Source: Pseudomonadota bacterium (GTDB lineage: Bacteria > Pseudomonadota > Alphaproteobacteria > Acetobacterales > Acetobacteraceae). Taken from it: a stretch of 35,236 nt of DNA. Below, piece by piece: positions 6,903 to 15,671 of the stretch. Where the stretch lies: NCBI GenBank assembly GCA_021847175.1, contig JAJZUI010000008.1:1-35236 (forward strand), given 5' to 3'. Position 1 is the stretch's first letter; each line of letters opens with the position of its first letter. Under the pieces are notes generated by a model. That model made no database searches. It worked only from the letters and a program-made list of their open reading frames with translations, and was not told the origin of the DNA. The translations under genes were made by a program, and so were the position numbers.

Positions 6903-7865
6903 CTAAGCCTCGCGCAGCAACAGCCGATAGGCCGGCCGCAGCAGGAACGGGCTCAGGAACAGCGGAAACTGGCACAGCGCGAAGAACAGCGCCAACCGCG
7001 GGTCCGCCGTCGCCGGCAGCACCGCGAGATAGAGCGCCATGTTGCGGTTGCCGCTCATCAGCCCCGCGGACGCCGCCTCGCGCAGCCCCGCGGGCAGGAA
7101 CAGCAGCGTGGTCAGAAGATTGAGCCCAAACGCCGCGGCGAACGCCGCCAGCGCTGCCTCCGCCACCCAGAGCGGGTCCGCGAGCAGCCTCGCCGTGAGC
7201 CCGTCCATCACCGCGAACCCGTAGAACACCAGCACCCACACCACGCCGCCATCGACGGCCTGCCCCAGCGGCGCGAGCCGATCCGGCCCCAGCAGCCGGC
7301 GCAGCAGCACCGACAGCACCAGCGGCAGCAGCACCACCATCGCGAGCCTGAGCGCGAACCCGTAGAGCCCTAGATGCAGCCCCACCCCCCCGAGCGACAG
7401 CGCCAAGGGCGGCGCCGAAAGCGGCAGCAGCAGCGTCGTCGTCAGCGTCCCGAGCAGCGTCAGTTCCGGATCGAGCCCGACCAGCCTGGCGAACGCCGCG
7501 CCCGAGGTCGCCCCGCAGCCCGTGGAGAAGACCACCACCCCGGCCTTGATCCCGGCATCGAGCGGCAGCAGCGCGACGAGGCTCGCCGCCACCAGCGGCG
7601 TCGCCAGAAGCTGTACCGCGGTGATCCCCGCGAGCAGCACCGGCTGGCGCAAGCGCCGCAGCGCCGCCGCCGCGTCCACCCGCAGGAGCACCAGCGTCAT
7701 GAGGATGATGACGTTGGGCGTGATGAACCAGTGGAACACGTGCGCCAACGGCGGGATCAGCAGGCCCCCGAAAATGCCCAGGGCCAGCAGCGTCGTGCCG
7801 TGCCGCGCCGCCCAGACAAACGGTCGCAGCACCGGCGGCTGCTGATTCGCGCCTCGGCCGGCCAC
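6903..7865 (-). CDS. Bile acid:sodium symporter (BASS)-like transporter
   Basis: The product is a 320-residue inner-membrane protein with about nine or ten hydrophobic helices. It has two features of the BASS/COG0385 group: a small-residue crossover motif STGCGATSGAAFARL in the first half, and SGNRNMALYLAVLP near the end, where family members bind Na+ and substrate. The members import organic anions with sodium; what this one carries is unknown. The start is GTG at 7865, preceded by GGGAAAG at about 7 bases. The gene is divergent from the helicase gene with only 39 bases between the two starts, so both promoters must lie very close to or inside the genes. Confidence 0.75.
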   Translation of the reverse strand: MAGRGANQQPPVLRPFVWAARHGTTLLALGIFGGLLIPPLAHVFHWFITPNVIILMTLVLLRVDAAAALRRLRQPVLLAGITAVQLLATPLVAASLVALLPLDAGIKAGVVVFSTGCGATSGAAFARLVGLDPELTLLGTLTTTLLLPLSAPPLALSLGGVGLHLGLYGFALRLAMVVLLPLVLSVLLRRLLGPDRLAPLGQAVDGGVVWVLVFYGFAVMDGLTARLLADPLWVAEAALAAFAAAFGLNLLTTLLFLPAGLREAASAGLMSGNRNMALYLAVLPATADPRLALFFALCQFPLFLSPFLLRPAYRLLLREA

Positions 7866-7904
7866 TGACTATCTTTCCCGCATGCGAATCATCACCGACG
7901 GACC

Positions 7905-10064
7905 ATGGAAGACTATCTCGCGAAGCTGAACCCCGAACAGCGCGAGGCAGTGGAGACGCTGGACGGACCGCTGCTGGTACTGGCCGGCGCCGGCACCGGC
8001 AAGACGCGCGTGCTCACCACCCGCTTCGCGCATCTCCTGCTCACCCGCCGCGCCTTCCCCGGCCAGGTGCTCGCCGTCACCTTCACCAACAAGGCGGCGC
8101 GGGAAATGCGCGAGCGCGTTGCCGCCCTGCTCGGCCAGCCGGTCGAGGGGCTGTGGCTCGGTACCTTCCACGCGCTCGCCGCCCGCATGCTGCGCGGCCA
8201 CGCGGAGCTCGTCGGCCGCAAGCCCGGCTTCACCATCCTCGACACCGACGACCAGCTCCGCCTGCTCAAGCAGGTGATGGAGGCGCAGAACATCGACACC
8301 AAGCGCTTCCCCGCACCCGTGCTGATGGGAATGATCCAGCGCTGGAAGGATCGCGGCTTGCTGCCGGAGCGCGTGACGCCCGCCGAGGATGCTGAGTTCG
8401 CCGGCGGGCGCGCCCGCGCCCTCTACGCGCTCTACCAGCAGCGCCTCGCGGCCGTGAACGCGGTCGATTTCGGCGACCTGCTGCTGCTCGCGACCGAACT
8501 GTTGCGCACCAACCCCGACGTGCTCGCCCGCTACCACCGCCAGTTCCGCTACATCCTGGTCGACGAGTACCAGGACACCAACCTCGTCCAGTACCTCTGG
8601 CTACGCCTGCTCGCCCAGGGCCACCGCAACATCTGCTGCGTCGGTGACGACGACCAGTCGATCTATTCCTGGCGCGGCGCCGAGATCGAGAACATCCTGC
8701 GCTTCGAACGCGATTTCGAGGGCGCGAAGGTGGTCCGCCTCGAACGCAACTACCGCTCGACGGCCCCGATCCTCGCCGCCGCCTCGGGCCTTATCGCGCA
8801 CAACGAGGGCCGTCTCGGCAAGACGCTCCGCAGCGGTCTCGGCGACGCCGCGGGCGAGAAGATCTCCGTCGTGGCGTTGTGGGATTCCGACGAGGAGGCG
8901 CGCATGGTGGGCGGCCGCATCGAGGCCCTGCGCGCCGCGGGCCACGCGCTCGCCGAGATCGCGATCCTGGTCCGCGCGGGCTTCCAGACCCGCGCCTTCG
9001 AGGAGCGGCTGATCACGCTCGGAATCCCCTACCGCATCATCGGTGGCCTGCGCTTCTACGAGCGCGCCGAGATCCGCGACGCCATCGCCTATGCCCGCAT
9101 GGTCGTGCAGCCGGCGGACGACCTCGCCTTCGAGCGCATCGTCAACACCCCGAAACGAGGTGTGGGCGAAGGCGCGCTGCGGACCATCACCCAGCGCGCC
9201 CGCGCCGACGATGTGCCACTCGCCGAGGCCGCATCGCGCCTCGTGGTGGAGGGCGGCCTGCGCGGCAAGGTCCGCGACGCGCTGCGCGAACTGCTGGTGG
9301 GCTTCGCCACCTGGCGGACGATGCTGCCGCAGGAGGGTCACGTGGTGACGATGCAGACCGTGCTCGACGCCAGCGGCTACACCGCGATGTGGCAGGCCGA
9401 CACCTCGCCCGAGGCACCCGGCCGGCTCGAAAACCTCAAGGAGTTCGTGCGCGCGCTCGCGGATTTCGACACGCTCCCGGCCTTCCTCGACCACGTCTCG
9501 CTGGTGATGGAGAACGAGGAGAACGCCGAGGGCGACCGCGTCAACCTGATGACCCTGCATGCCGCGAAGGGCCTCGAATTCGACACCGTGTTCCTGCCCG
9601 GCTGGGAGGACGGCATCTTCCCGAGCCAGCGCACCATGGACGAGAGCGGCACGAAGGGGCTCGAGGAGGAACGCCGCCTCGCCTATGTCGGCCTTACCCG
9701 CGCCCGCCGCCGCGCGATCGTTTCACATGCGGCGAACCGGCGCATCTACGCCAATTGGCAGGTCTCGATGCCGAGCCGCTTCCTCGACGAACTGCCGGAG
9801 GAGCACATACGGCTGGAGGGTCAGCAGGACCGCCGCGCCCCCACGCCGAATTTCCCCATGTTCGCCGCCCGCCCGCGCCTGCCCGCCGCCTGGGAAGCCT
9901 CGCCGCGTCCGAAGCGCGAGGACAGCATCCCGGTCGGCACCCGCGTCTTCCACGAGAAATTCGGTTACGGTACCGTGACGGCCGCGGAGGATGACCGGCT
10001 CGACATCGAGTTTGAAAAGGCCGGCAGCAAGCGCGTCCTCGACCGCTTCGTCGCCCGCGCGTAA
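7905..10064 (+). CDS. uvrD: UvrD/PcrA-family superfamily 1A DNA helicase
   Basis: This is a 3'-5' DNA helicase that acts in nucleotide excision and mismatch repair and in clearing proteins from DNA. The 719 residues match the normal UvrD length. SF1A motifs appear in order: Q-motif LNPEQREAV, Walker A AGAGTGKT (27-34), VTFTNKAAREM, GTFHALAARML, DEYQD (220-224), GDDDQSIYSWRGA, ERNYRS, and later LMTLHAAKGLEFDTVF and YVGLTRAR. The C-terminal region (about 675-719, VGTRVFHEKFGYGTV) is the Tudor-like domain that contacts RNA polymerase in UvrD/PcrA. The start ATG 7905 leaves LNPEQ at the expected distance. prmA follows after 10 bases and is probably co-transcribed. UvrD and PcrA cannot be told apart by sequence alone. 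Confidence 0.93.
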   Translation: MEDYLAKLNPEQREAVETLDGPLLVLAGAGTGKTRVLTTRFAHLLLTRRAFPGQVLAVTFTNKAAREMRERVAALLGQPVEGLWLGTFHALAARMLRGHAELVGRKPGFTILDTDDQLRLLKQVMEAQNIDTKRFPAPVLMGMIQRWKDRGLLPERVTPAEDAEFAGGRARALYALYQQRLAAVNAVDFGDLLLLATELLRTNPDVLARYHRQFRYILVDEYQDTNLVQYLWLRLLAQGHRNICCVGDDDQSIYSWRGAEIENILRFERDFEGAKVVRLERNYRSTAPILAAASGLIAHNEGRLGKTLRSGLGDAAGEKISVVALWDSDEEARMVGGRIEALRAAGHALAEIAILVRAGFQTRAFEERLITLGIPYRIIGGLRFYERAEIRDAIAYARMVVQPADDLAFERIVNTPKRGVGEGALRTITQRARADDVPLAEAASRLVVEGGLRGKVRDALRELLVGFATWRTMLPQEGHVVTMQTVLDASGYTAMWQADTSPEAPGRLENLKEFVRALADFDTLPAFLDHVSLVMENEENAEGDRVNLMTLHAAKGLEFDTVFLPGWEDGIFPSQRTMDESGTKGLEEERRLAYVGLTRARRRAIVSHAANRRIYANWQVSMPSRFLDELPEEHIRLEGQQDRRAPTPNFPMFAARPRLPAAWEASPRPKREDSIPVGTRVFHEKFGYGTVTAAEDDRLDIEFEKAGSKRVLDRFVARA

Positions 10065-10074
10065 AGCCGCACGC

Positions 10075-10953
10075 ATGAAAGGCCCCGCCGGACAACTGGA
10101 AACGGTCTTCGTCGACGTGCCGGAGGCGGCGCGCGACGCCTACGAGGCGGCGCTCGCCTCCGCCTGCCGCAGCGTCGGCCTCTTTCACGACGAGGCGCGT
10201 GGCCTGTGGCGCGTCGAGGGCGTGAAGGATTCGGGGGAGGGGGACGCTGTGCTCGATCTCGCGCTGGCCCTGGCCGCCGCCGCGAGCGGTGTTCCCGCGC
10301 CGCTGCGCCGCCGCGCGACGGAGGCCGGCGGCTGGCTTGCGCGCGTCTATGCCGGCTTCCCGGAGCAGCGCATCGGCCGCTTCGCGCTGCGCGGCACGCA
10401 CTTGCCGCCCGCGCGCACGCCGGGCGCCATCACGCTGGTGCTCGATGCCGGGGTCGCCTTCGGCTCCGGCGAGCACGGCTCGACGCGCGGCTGCCTCTGG
10501 GCGCTGGAATGGCTGGCGCACCGCAAGCCGCGCCGCATTCTCGACGTCGGTACCGGCTCCGGCGTGCTGGCGATGGCCGCGGCCGCGCTGCTCCACCGGC
10601 GCGTGCTGGCCACTGACAACGACCCCTGGGCCGTCCGCGCGGCACGCGAGAACGCGCGGCGCAACCGCCTGCTCGTGCGCACGGCGCAGGGCGATGGCTG
10701 GCACGCCCCCGCGATCCGCGAGGCCGGTCAGTTCGATCTGGTTTTCGCGAATATCCTGGCCCGCCCGCTCTGCCGCATGGCCCGCGACCTGGCGCGGCAT
10801 CTGGCGCCGGGCGGCATGGCGATCCTGGCAGGACTGACCCGGGATCAGGCGCGGATGGTGCTGGCCGCCCACCGCGCCCAGGGGCTGCTCTTACGGAAAC
10901 GCCACGATGAAGGCCGCTGGACGACCCTCATCGTGGCGAAGCCGGATGCATGA
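10075..10953 (+). CDS. prmA: Ribosomal protein L11 methyltransferase PrmA
   Basis: PrmA trimethylates ribosomal protein L11 using S-adenosylmethionine in the cytoplasm. The 292-residue protein shows the family arrangement: an N-terminal substrate-binding domain, the FGSGEHGSTRGCL motif (equivalent to the usual FGTGxHxTT), the SAM-binding DVGTGSGVLAM, an acidic ATDNDPWAVRAARENA strand, and FANILARPL at the active site. The start ATG 10075 was chosen because the longer ORF-track start lies inside uvrD and adds only Ser/Ala-rich sequence. Transcription with uvrD is likely given the 10-base gap. Just after the stop lies a GCGCGC-N6-GCGCGC hairpin without a T-tract. Confidence 0.88.
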   Translation: MKGPAGQLETVFVDVPEAARDAYEAALASACRSVGLFHDEARGLWRVEGVKDSGEGDAVLDLALALAAAASGVPAPLRRRATEAGGWLARVYAGFPEQRIGRFALRGTHLPPARTPGAITLVLDAGVAFGSGEHGSTRGCLWALEWLAHRKPRRILDVGTGSGVLAMAAAALLHRRVLATDNDPWAVRAARENARRNRLLVRTAQGDGWHAPAIREAGQFDLVFANILARPLCRMARDLARHLAPGGMAILAGLTRDQARMVLAAHRAQGLLLRKRHDEGRWTTLIVAKPDA

Positions 10954-10971
10954 GCGCGCGTTGCGGCGCGC
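10954..10971 (+). terminator. Possible hairpin after prmA
   Basis: The sequence has a 6-bp GCGCGC stem around GTTGCG directly after the prmA stop and before the convergent DUF1127 gene. There is no T-run, so a Rho-independent terminator is doubtful; it may only protect the 3' end. Confidence 0.25.
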
Positions 10972-10999
10972 CCGCAAGTCGGGGTTGGCTGCCGCGGCC

Positions 11000-11344
11000 T
11001 CAGCCGTGTGCGTGGCTGGCGGCGAGGCCGTTGGCGCCGGCCGCGGTGCGCTCGGCGTTGTAGGTCGCCGCGAAGTGGGCATCGTTCACGCGCAGCAGGT
11101 CCGAGCGGACCAGGCCGATATCGGCAAGCTCGTGGTCGGACAGGCGGGACAACTCGTTCACCGCTTCCTCGTTGGCGCGGCGGGCGGCGAGCCAGATGCG
11201 CAGGCGCGCGAACCCGGCGCCGAGGCGCTCGAACAGCGACGGCTCGTCGTTTTCTGGCATGGTCTCGTGGTCGTCGGTGAAATAATGGGTGAGGCGCGAC
11301 GGCATCAGAATCGCGATCTCTTCCTTGGCAACGCGGGTGGTCAT
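11000..11344 (-). CDS. DUF1127 domain protein
   Basis: The C-terminal part carries a clear DUF1127 (YjiS-like) signature: LAARRANEEAVNELSRLSDHELADIGL-type sequence followed by an RSDLLRV segment and a short Ala/His-rich tail. DUF1127 proteins are small Arg-rich proteins of alphaproteobacteria; some have been linked to RNA turnover and nutrient or stress adaptation. This one has an extra N-terminal segment of about 45 residues before the domain, longer than the minimal family members. The start is uncertain: ATG 11344 has GGA about 9 bases upstream, ATG 11353 has none, and a Met inside (MPSRLTHYF) follows an AAGGAAGAG. It is divergent from the aminopeptidase gene across a 201-base gap in which I see no firm promoter. 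Confidence 0.7.
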   Translation of the reverse strand: MTTRVAKEEIAILMPSRLTHYFTDDHETMPENDEPSLFERLGAGFARLRIWLAARRANEEAVNELSRLSDHELADIGLVRSDLLRVNDAHFAATYNAERTAAGANGLAASHAHG

Positions 11345-11545
11345 GGTGTGCATCCGTTGGTGGGAGGCCGTGGCGGGCGTCGGGCCGATGTGCCGTTCGT
11401 CACGCGGTCTTTGTGCACCGCAATATGGCTGCGGCCCCCGGTGCCGAGTAGCGGCGCCTGGGAGGCTCAGCCATGCATCAGACGCCGGATCACCTAACAA
11501 GTCATGAATCTATCGCATATCTGACATAAAGATGGAGACTGGGAA

Positions 11546-13324
11546 ATGGCGCCCAACACGTTGAATCCAGACGAACGCCTCACCCTGCTGCGCCAGGAGC
11601 TGGCGCGCCGCAGCCTCGACGGGTTTCTGGTGCCGCGTGCCGACGAGCATCTCGGCGAGTACGTCCCCGCCAACGCCGAGCGCCTGGCCTGGGTCAGCGG
11701 TTTCACCGGCAGCGCCGGCCTCGCCGTCGTTCTCGCTGAGCGTGCGGTGCTGTTCACCGACGGGCGCTACGTGCTCCAGGCCGCGGCCCAGACGAACCCC
11801 GCGCTATGGGAACGCCGCCACCTCATCGAGGAGCCGCCGCAGACCTGGCTCGCCGCCAACGCCAAGGAGGCACGCATCGGGTACGATCCTTGGCTGTTCG
11901 CCGAGGAAACCCTCGCCCGCTACACCGAGGCAGGCGTCACACTGGTGGCTGTGGACGCCAACCCGGTGGACGCGGTCTGGCGCGACCGCCCCGGCGCGCC
12001 GCTTGCACCTGTCGCCGAGCACCCGCTGTCCTTCGCCGGCAAGACCGTCACGGCCAAGCGCGAGGAGGCCGCGGCGAAGCTGCGGGAGGTCGGCGAGGAC
12101 GCCGCCGTGATCTCCGACCCCGCCTCCGTCGCCTGGCTGCTCAACATCCGCGGGCACGACGTGCCCTACACGCCCTTCGGCCTCGGATTCGCCCTGCTGC
12201 ATGCGGACGCCGGCGTCGAACTGTTTATGGCGCGCCAGAAAGTGCCGGCGGAGGTCGCGGCCACCTGGGGCAATGCGGTCTCGCTCGCCGAGCGCGAGGC
12301 GCTGCCCAAGGCGCTTGCGACACTGGCGGGCAAGCGCGTGCGGGTGGATGCCGCCGCCACGCCCGCCTGGTTCGCCGCCACGCTGCGTGCCGCCGGCGCC
12401 ACCGTGAAGCCTGGCATGGACCCATGCATTCTGCTGAAGGCCTGCAAGAACGAGGTGGAGAGGGAAGGGGCCCGCATCGCCCACCGCCGTGACGCCGTCG
12501 CCGTCTGCCGCTTCCTGCGCTGGCTCGAGACCGCCGCCGGCAACGAGACGGAGATGTCCGCCGCCGCGAAGCTGCTGGCCCTGCGCGCGGAGGGCGAGGG
12601 GTTTCGCGGCGAGAGCTTCGCCGCCATCGCCGGCGCCGGCGAGCACGGCGCCGTCATCCACTACCGTGTCACCGAGGAGAGCGACCGCGCGATCAAGCCG
12701 GACGAGACCTTCCTGATCGATTCCGGCGCACAGTACCCGGAGGGCACGACGGATATCACCCGCACCGTCTGGACCGGCCCCGGCGCGCCGCCTGTGGACA
12801 TCGCCGAGACCTACACACGCGTTCTCAAGGGCCACCTGGCGCTGTCGATGCTCGCCTTCCCGCAAGGTGTCGCCGGCCCGCACCTGGACGCCGTCGCCCG
12901 CGCCACGCTGTGGAGCGCCGGCCAGGATTTCGACCATGGCACCGGCCACGGCGTCGGCAGCTACCTCTCCGTCCACGAGGGACCGGTGAGCATCAGCCGC
13001 GCCGCGAAGAGCGTGCCCATAGCGGAAGGCATGATCCTCTCCAACGAACCCGGGTTTTATGCGCCCGGGAGCTATGGCATCCGCATCGAGAACCTGCTGC
13101 TGGTGACGAAGGCGGATTTCCCGCTCGCCACCAAGCCCTTCCTCGCCTTCGAGACCATCACGCTCGCCCCCTACGACCGCAGCCTGATCGTCTCGGGCAT
13201 GCTCACCCGGGCCGAGTGCCGGTGGATCGACGCCTACCACGCCCGCGTGCTGGCCGAGGTCGGCCCGAGCCTCGCGCCGGACGACCGGGCCTGGCTCGCC
13301 GCCCGCTGCGCGCCTCTCGTGTGA
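11546..13324 (+). CDS. Xaa-Pro aminopeptidase (aminopeptidase P, M24B)
   Basis: This is a metallo-aminopeptidase that removes the N-terminal residue before proline. At 592 residues it is the long three-domain form (creatinase-like N domains plus a C-terminal pita-bread domain), closer to eukaryotic XPNPEP1 than to the 440-residue E. coli PepP. The five metal ligands are visible: Asp392 (LIDSGAQY), Asp403 (TTDITRT), His468 (GTGHGVG), Glu501 (SNEPGFY) and Glu515 (RIENL). The C-terminal block RSLIVSGMLTRAECRWIDAYH is typical of the long form. There is no signal peptide, so it is cytoplasmic. The start ATG 11546 has GGAG 8 bases upstream. The gene is convergent with the response regulator, with only 3 bases between the stops. 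Confidence 0.92.
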   Translation: MAPNTLNPDERLTLLRQELARRSLDGFLVPRADEHLGEYVPANAERLAWVSGFTGSAGLAVVLAERAVLFTDGRYVLQAAAQTNPALWERRHLIEEPPQTWLAANAKEARIGYDPWLFAEETLARYTEAGVTLVAVDANPVDAVWRDRPGAPLAPVAEHPLSFAGKTVTAKREEAAAKLREVGEDAAVISDPASVAWLLNIRGHDVPYTPFGLGFALLHADAGVELFMARQKVPAEVAATWGNAVSLAEREALPKALATLAGKRVRVDAAATPAWFAATLRAAGATVKPGMDPCILLKACKNEVEREGARIAHRRDAVAVCRFLRWLETAAGNETEMSAAAKLLALRAEGEGFRGESFAAIAGAGEHGAVIHYRVTEESDRAIKPDETFLIDSGAQYPEGTTDITRTVWTGPGAPPVDIAETYTRVLKGHLALSMLAFPQGVAGPHLDAVARATLWSAGQDFDHGTGHGVGSYLSVHEGPVSISRAAKSVPIAEGMILSNEPGFYAPGSYGIRIENLLLVTKADFPLATKPFLAFETITLAPYDRSLIVSGMLTRAECRWIDAYHARVLAEVGPSLAPDDRAWLAARCAPLV

Positions 13325-13327
13325 ACG

Positions 13328-14074
13328 TCAGCCCGCGTCCGGCCCCATGCGCCGGAACCGGCTTGGCTCGGCGATCACATAACCCTGGTTGCGCGAGGAC
13401 ATGATCAGCCGGTCCGGTGCGCCGATGACCGAGAGCTTTCGCCGCAGCTTCAGCACGAGCTGATCGACCGCGCGGTCGTCCATGTGCATCGGCCGCCGCA
13501 GCGCCACCTTGGAGAGCCATTCGCGCGACACCGCGGCGCCGGCGGCGTCGAGCATGGTCTCGAGCGCCACCATCTCGGCCTCGGTCAGCCGCTCCTGCTT
13601 GCCAGCCTCGCCCGTCACCATCCGCCCCGGCACGTCGACAAAGACGCGCCCCGCCCGCTCGCCTGGCGGCTTGCTGAGCCGCCGGTGCAGCGCATGGATG
13701 CGCGCCGCCAGCTCCCGCGTCGGCCCGGATTTCACGAAATAATCGTCCGCCCCGGAATCGAGGCCGGCGATGCGCGCCGCCTCCTCGCCGTTGGCGGTGA
13801 CGACAATGATCCCGCAATCCGAGCGCCCGGCATAGGCGCTGACCAGGTCGAACCCGCTGACATCCGGCAGTTCGAGATCGACCAACATGATCTCGGGCTT
13901 GAACGCGGCGCGCTTGGCATGCGCCTCGGCGCCGTTGGCGGCCCACTCCACGTCCATTCCCGCCTGCAGCAGATAGGCGCGGACTGTCTCCGCGAAGGTG
14001 GGCTGATCCTCGATCATCAGGACGCGGATCCCGCTCGTCACGGGGCGGACCACGTTCTCCTTGGTTTCCGACAC
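13328..14074 (-). CDS. Orphan OmpR/PhoB-type response regulator
   Basis: The 248-residue protein has a receiver domain with acidic pair Glu22/Asp23 (IEDQ), phospho-acceptor Asp66 (LVDLELPD), Thr93 and Lys115 (FVKSG). A C-terminal winged-helix DNA-binding domain follows, with the recognition-helix region DDRAVDQLVLKLRRKL and wing MSSRNQGYVI. It should bind DNA as a dimer on phosphorylation. No histidine kinase is present nearby, so the partner is unknown. The start is GTG 14074, with AGAGG about 10 bases upstream. It lies 133 bases downstream of livF on the same strand, so read-through from the liv operon is possible, but the structured gap suggests its own control. The targets cannot be inferred. 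Confidence 0.88.
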   Translation of the reverse strand: MSETKENVVRPVTSGIRVLMIEDQPTFAETVRAYLLQAGMDVEWAANGAEAHAKRAAFKPEIMLVDLELPDVSGFDLVSAYAGRSDCGIIVVTANGEEAARIAGLDSGADDYFVKSGPTRELAARIHALHRRLSKPPGERAGRVFVDVPGRMVTGEAGKQERLTEAEMVALETMLDAAGAAVSREWLSKVALRRPMHMDDRAVDQLVLKLRRKLSVIGAPDRLIMSSRNQGYVIAEPSRFRRMGPDAG

Positions 14075-14102
14075 GCTCGCCCGTCCTCTCTTTCTGGGCC
14101 TC

Positions 14103-14130
14103 CCGGCTAGCCTGGCCCTGTCCTAGCCGG
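14103..14130. repeat. Inverted repeat CCGGCTAG-N12-CTAGCCGG in regulator leader
   Basis: This is a perfect 8-base inverted repeat starting 28 bases upstream of the response regulator start codon. It is followed upstream (14129-14143) by a second hairpin, GGCGCGA-C-TCGCGCC, and a third, CCGC-TTC-GCGG (14142-14152). The cluster fills most of the gap between livF and the regulator gene. It could be an autoregulatory operator, an RNA leader structure or the livF transcript end; no T-tract follows on the minus strand. Confidence 0.45.
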
Positions 14131-14207
14131 CGCGACTCGCGCCGCTTCGCGGAAAAGAGTGCCGCTTTTGTGAAGTTTTGTCACCCTTCGATTGAGTGAC
14201 CAAATCT

Positions 14208-14924
14208 TCAGCCTTCAATCGCGGCTCCGAGGAAGAGCCGGCCCACCGCCGGATCGGCCAGCAGCTGCGTCGCCGGGGCGTGCATCCGCGCGCGGCCCAG
14301 CTCCAGCACCAGCCCATCGTCGGATATCGCGAGCGCCGCCTTGGCGTTCTGCTCCACCATCAGCACCGTCACGCCGGCGTCGCGCAGCCCCTGTAGCACC
14401 TTGAACACATCGCGCACCAGGTTGGGCGACAGCCCGATCGAGGGCTCGTCGATCAGCAGCAGTTTCGGCTCCAGCAACAACGCCCGCGCGATTTCCAGCT
14501 GCTTCTGCTGCCCGCCCGAAAGGTCGCCGGCCTTGCGCGCCTGGTGCTGGCGCAGCGCCGGGAAACGGTCCATCACCGCCTCGATCCGCTCACCGACGCG
14601 CGACTGGTCCGCCAGCGTGACCGCGCCGAGCTCGAGGTTGTGCCGCACCGAAAGCCGCGGCACGACGTTGCGCCCCTGCGGCACATAGGCGATGCCGCGC
14701 GCCAGCAGCCGCGCCGGCTTTTCGTTGGTGATGTCCTCGGTCCCGAACCGCACCCGGCCCGAGCGTACGCGAATGAGGCCGAAGATAGCCTTGAAGAGCG
14801 TCGACTTCCCGGCGCCGTTGGGCCCGATCACCGTGGTGATCGTCGCCGGCCGCAGCGCCAGGTCCACGCCGTTCAGGATCTGCACGTCGGCATAGCCCGC
14901 GCGGATGTCGGAAAGCTCCAGCAT
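14208..14924 (-). CDS. livF: Branched-chain amino-acid-type ABC transporter ATPase LivF
   Basis: This is the second ATPase of the liv-type importer, a cytoplasmic subunit that powers LivHM. The 238 residues are normal for LivF. Walker A is GPNGAGKST (34-42), the Q-loop region reads IAYVPQGRNVVPRLSV, the signature is LSGGQQKQLEIARAL, and Walker B is LLLIDEPSIGLSP, all typical of LivF rather than LivG. The ATG start directly abuts the livG TAG stop (TAGATG), so the two are almost surely translated together. It is the last gene of the importer operon; the response regulator follows after 133 bases. Confidence 0.93.
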   Translation of the reverse strand: MLELSDIRAGYADVQILNGVDLALRPATITTVIGPNGAGKSTLFKAIFGLIRVRSGRVRFGTEDITNEKPARLLARGIAYVPQGRNVVPRLSVRHNLELGAVTLADQSRVGERIEAVMDRFPALRQHQARKAGDLSGGQQKQLEIARALLLEPKLLLIDEPSIGLSPNLVRDVFKVLQGLRDAGVTVLMVEQNAKAALAISDDGLVLELGRARMHAPATQLLADPAVGRLFLGAAIEG

Positions 14925-15671
14925 CTAGCCGCCGAGATAGGAATCGATCACGGTCCGGTCGGCGCGCACCTCGTCCGGCGTGCCGTCGGCGATGATCCGC
15001 CCCTCGGCCAGCGCCATGATCCGCCCGCATAGCGACATGACGAAATCCATGTTGTGCTCGATCACGACGAAGGTGGTGCCGTGCTCGCGGTTGTAGGTCT
15101 GCAGCCGCTCGCGCAGCTCCGCCAGCATTGTCGGGTTGACGCCCCCCGCCGGCTCGTCGAGCAGCACCAGCTTCGGCCCCGCCATGAACGCCATCGCCGC
15201 GTCCACCAGCTTGCGCTGCCCGTAGGAGATGTCTCCCGCCAGCTTGTTCCGAACCGCTCCGAGGCGGAAGAACTCGATCATCCGGTCCGCCTCCTCGGTG
15301 AGCCCGGCATCCGGCCGCATGAACAGGCGGCCGAGCATGCCACCGCGATGCTCCTGTGCCGCGAAGATGATGTTGTCGAGCACCGAAAGCCCCGGAAACA
15401 CCGCAAGCTGCTGGAAGGTCCGCCCGACGCCGAGCAGGCTGAGGTCGCACGCGCGCCTGCCGGTCACCCGCCTGCCGTCCACCTCGACGCTGCCGGCATC
15501 CGGCGCGGTCTGGCCGAGGATGCAGTTGAACAGCGTCGACTTGCCGGAACCGTTGGGCCCGATCAGCCCCAGGATCTCGCCATGTGCCACATCGAAGCTG
15601 ACATCGTGCACGGCGACAACCGGGCCGAAGCGCTTGAACACACCACGCACGGAAAGATGCGGGCTGGTCAC
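14925..15671 (-). CDS. livG: Branched-chain amino-acid-type ABC transporter ATPase LivG
   Basis: This is the first ATPase of the liv-type importer. It has 248 residues, with Walker A GPNGSGKST (38-46), the degenerate family signature ISYGQRKLVD in place of LSGGQ, Walker B LVLLDEPAGGVNP and the switch His in VVIEHNMDFVM; the YGQ signature and GGVNP segment are characteristic of LivG. The start is GTG 15671, which shares GTGA with the livM stop, a 4-base overlap typical of translational coupling. The much longer ORF-track version reads back into livM and is not real. Confidence 0.93.
   Translation of the reverse strand: MTSPHLSVRGVFKRFGPVVAVHDVSFDVAHGEILGLIGPNGSGKSTLFNCILGQTAPDAGSVEVDGRRVTGRRACDLSLLGVGRTFQQLAVFPGLSVLDNIIFAAQEHRGGMLGRLFMRPDAGLTEEADRMIEFFRLGAVRNKLAGDISYGQRKLVDAAMAFMAGPKLVLLDEPAGGVNPTMLAELRERLQTYNREHGTTFVVIEHNMDFVMSLCGRIMALAEGRIIADGTPDEVRADRTVIDSYLGG

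Noticed and set aside
7880-7927. Short ORF (MRIITDG...) starting just before uvrD
   Set aside because: It overlaps the uvrD start out of frame, is 15 codons long, and has no ribosome site. No reason to think it is translated.
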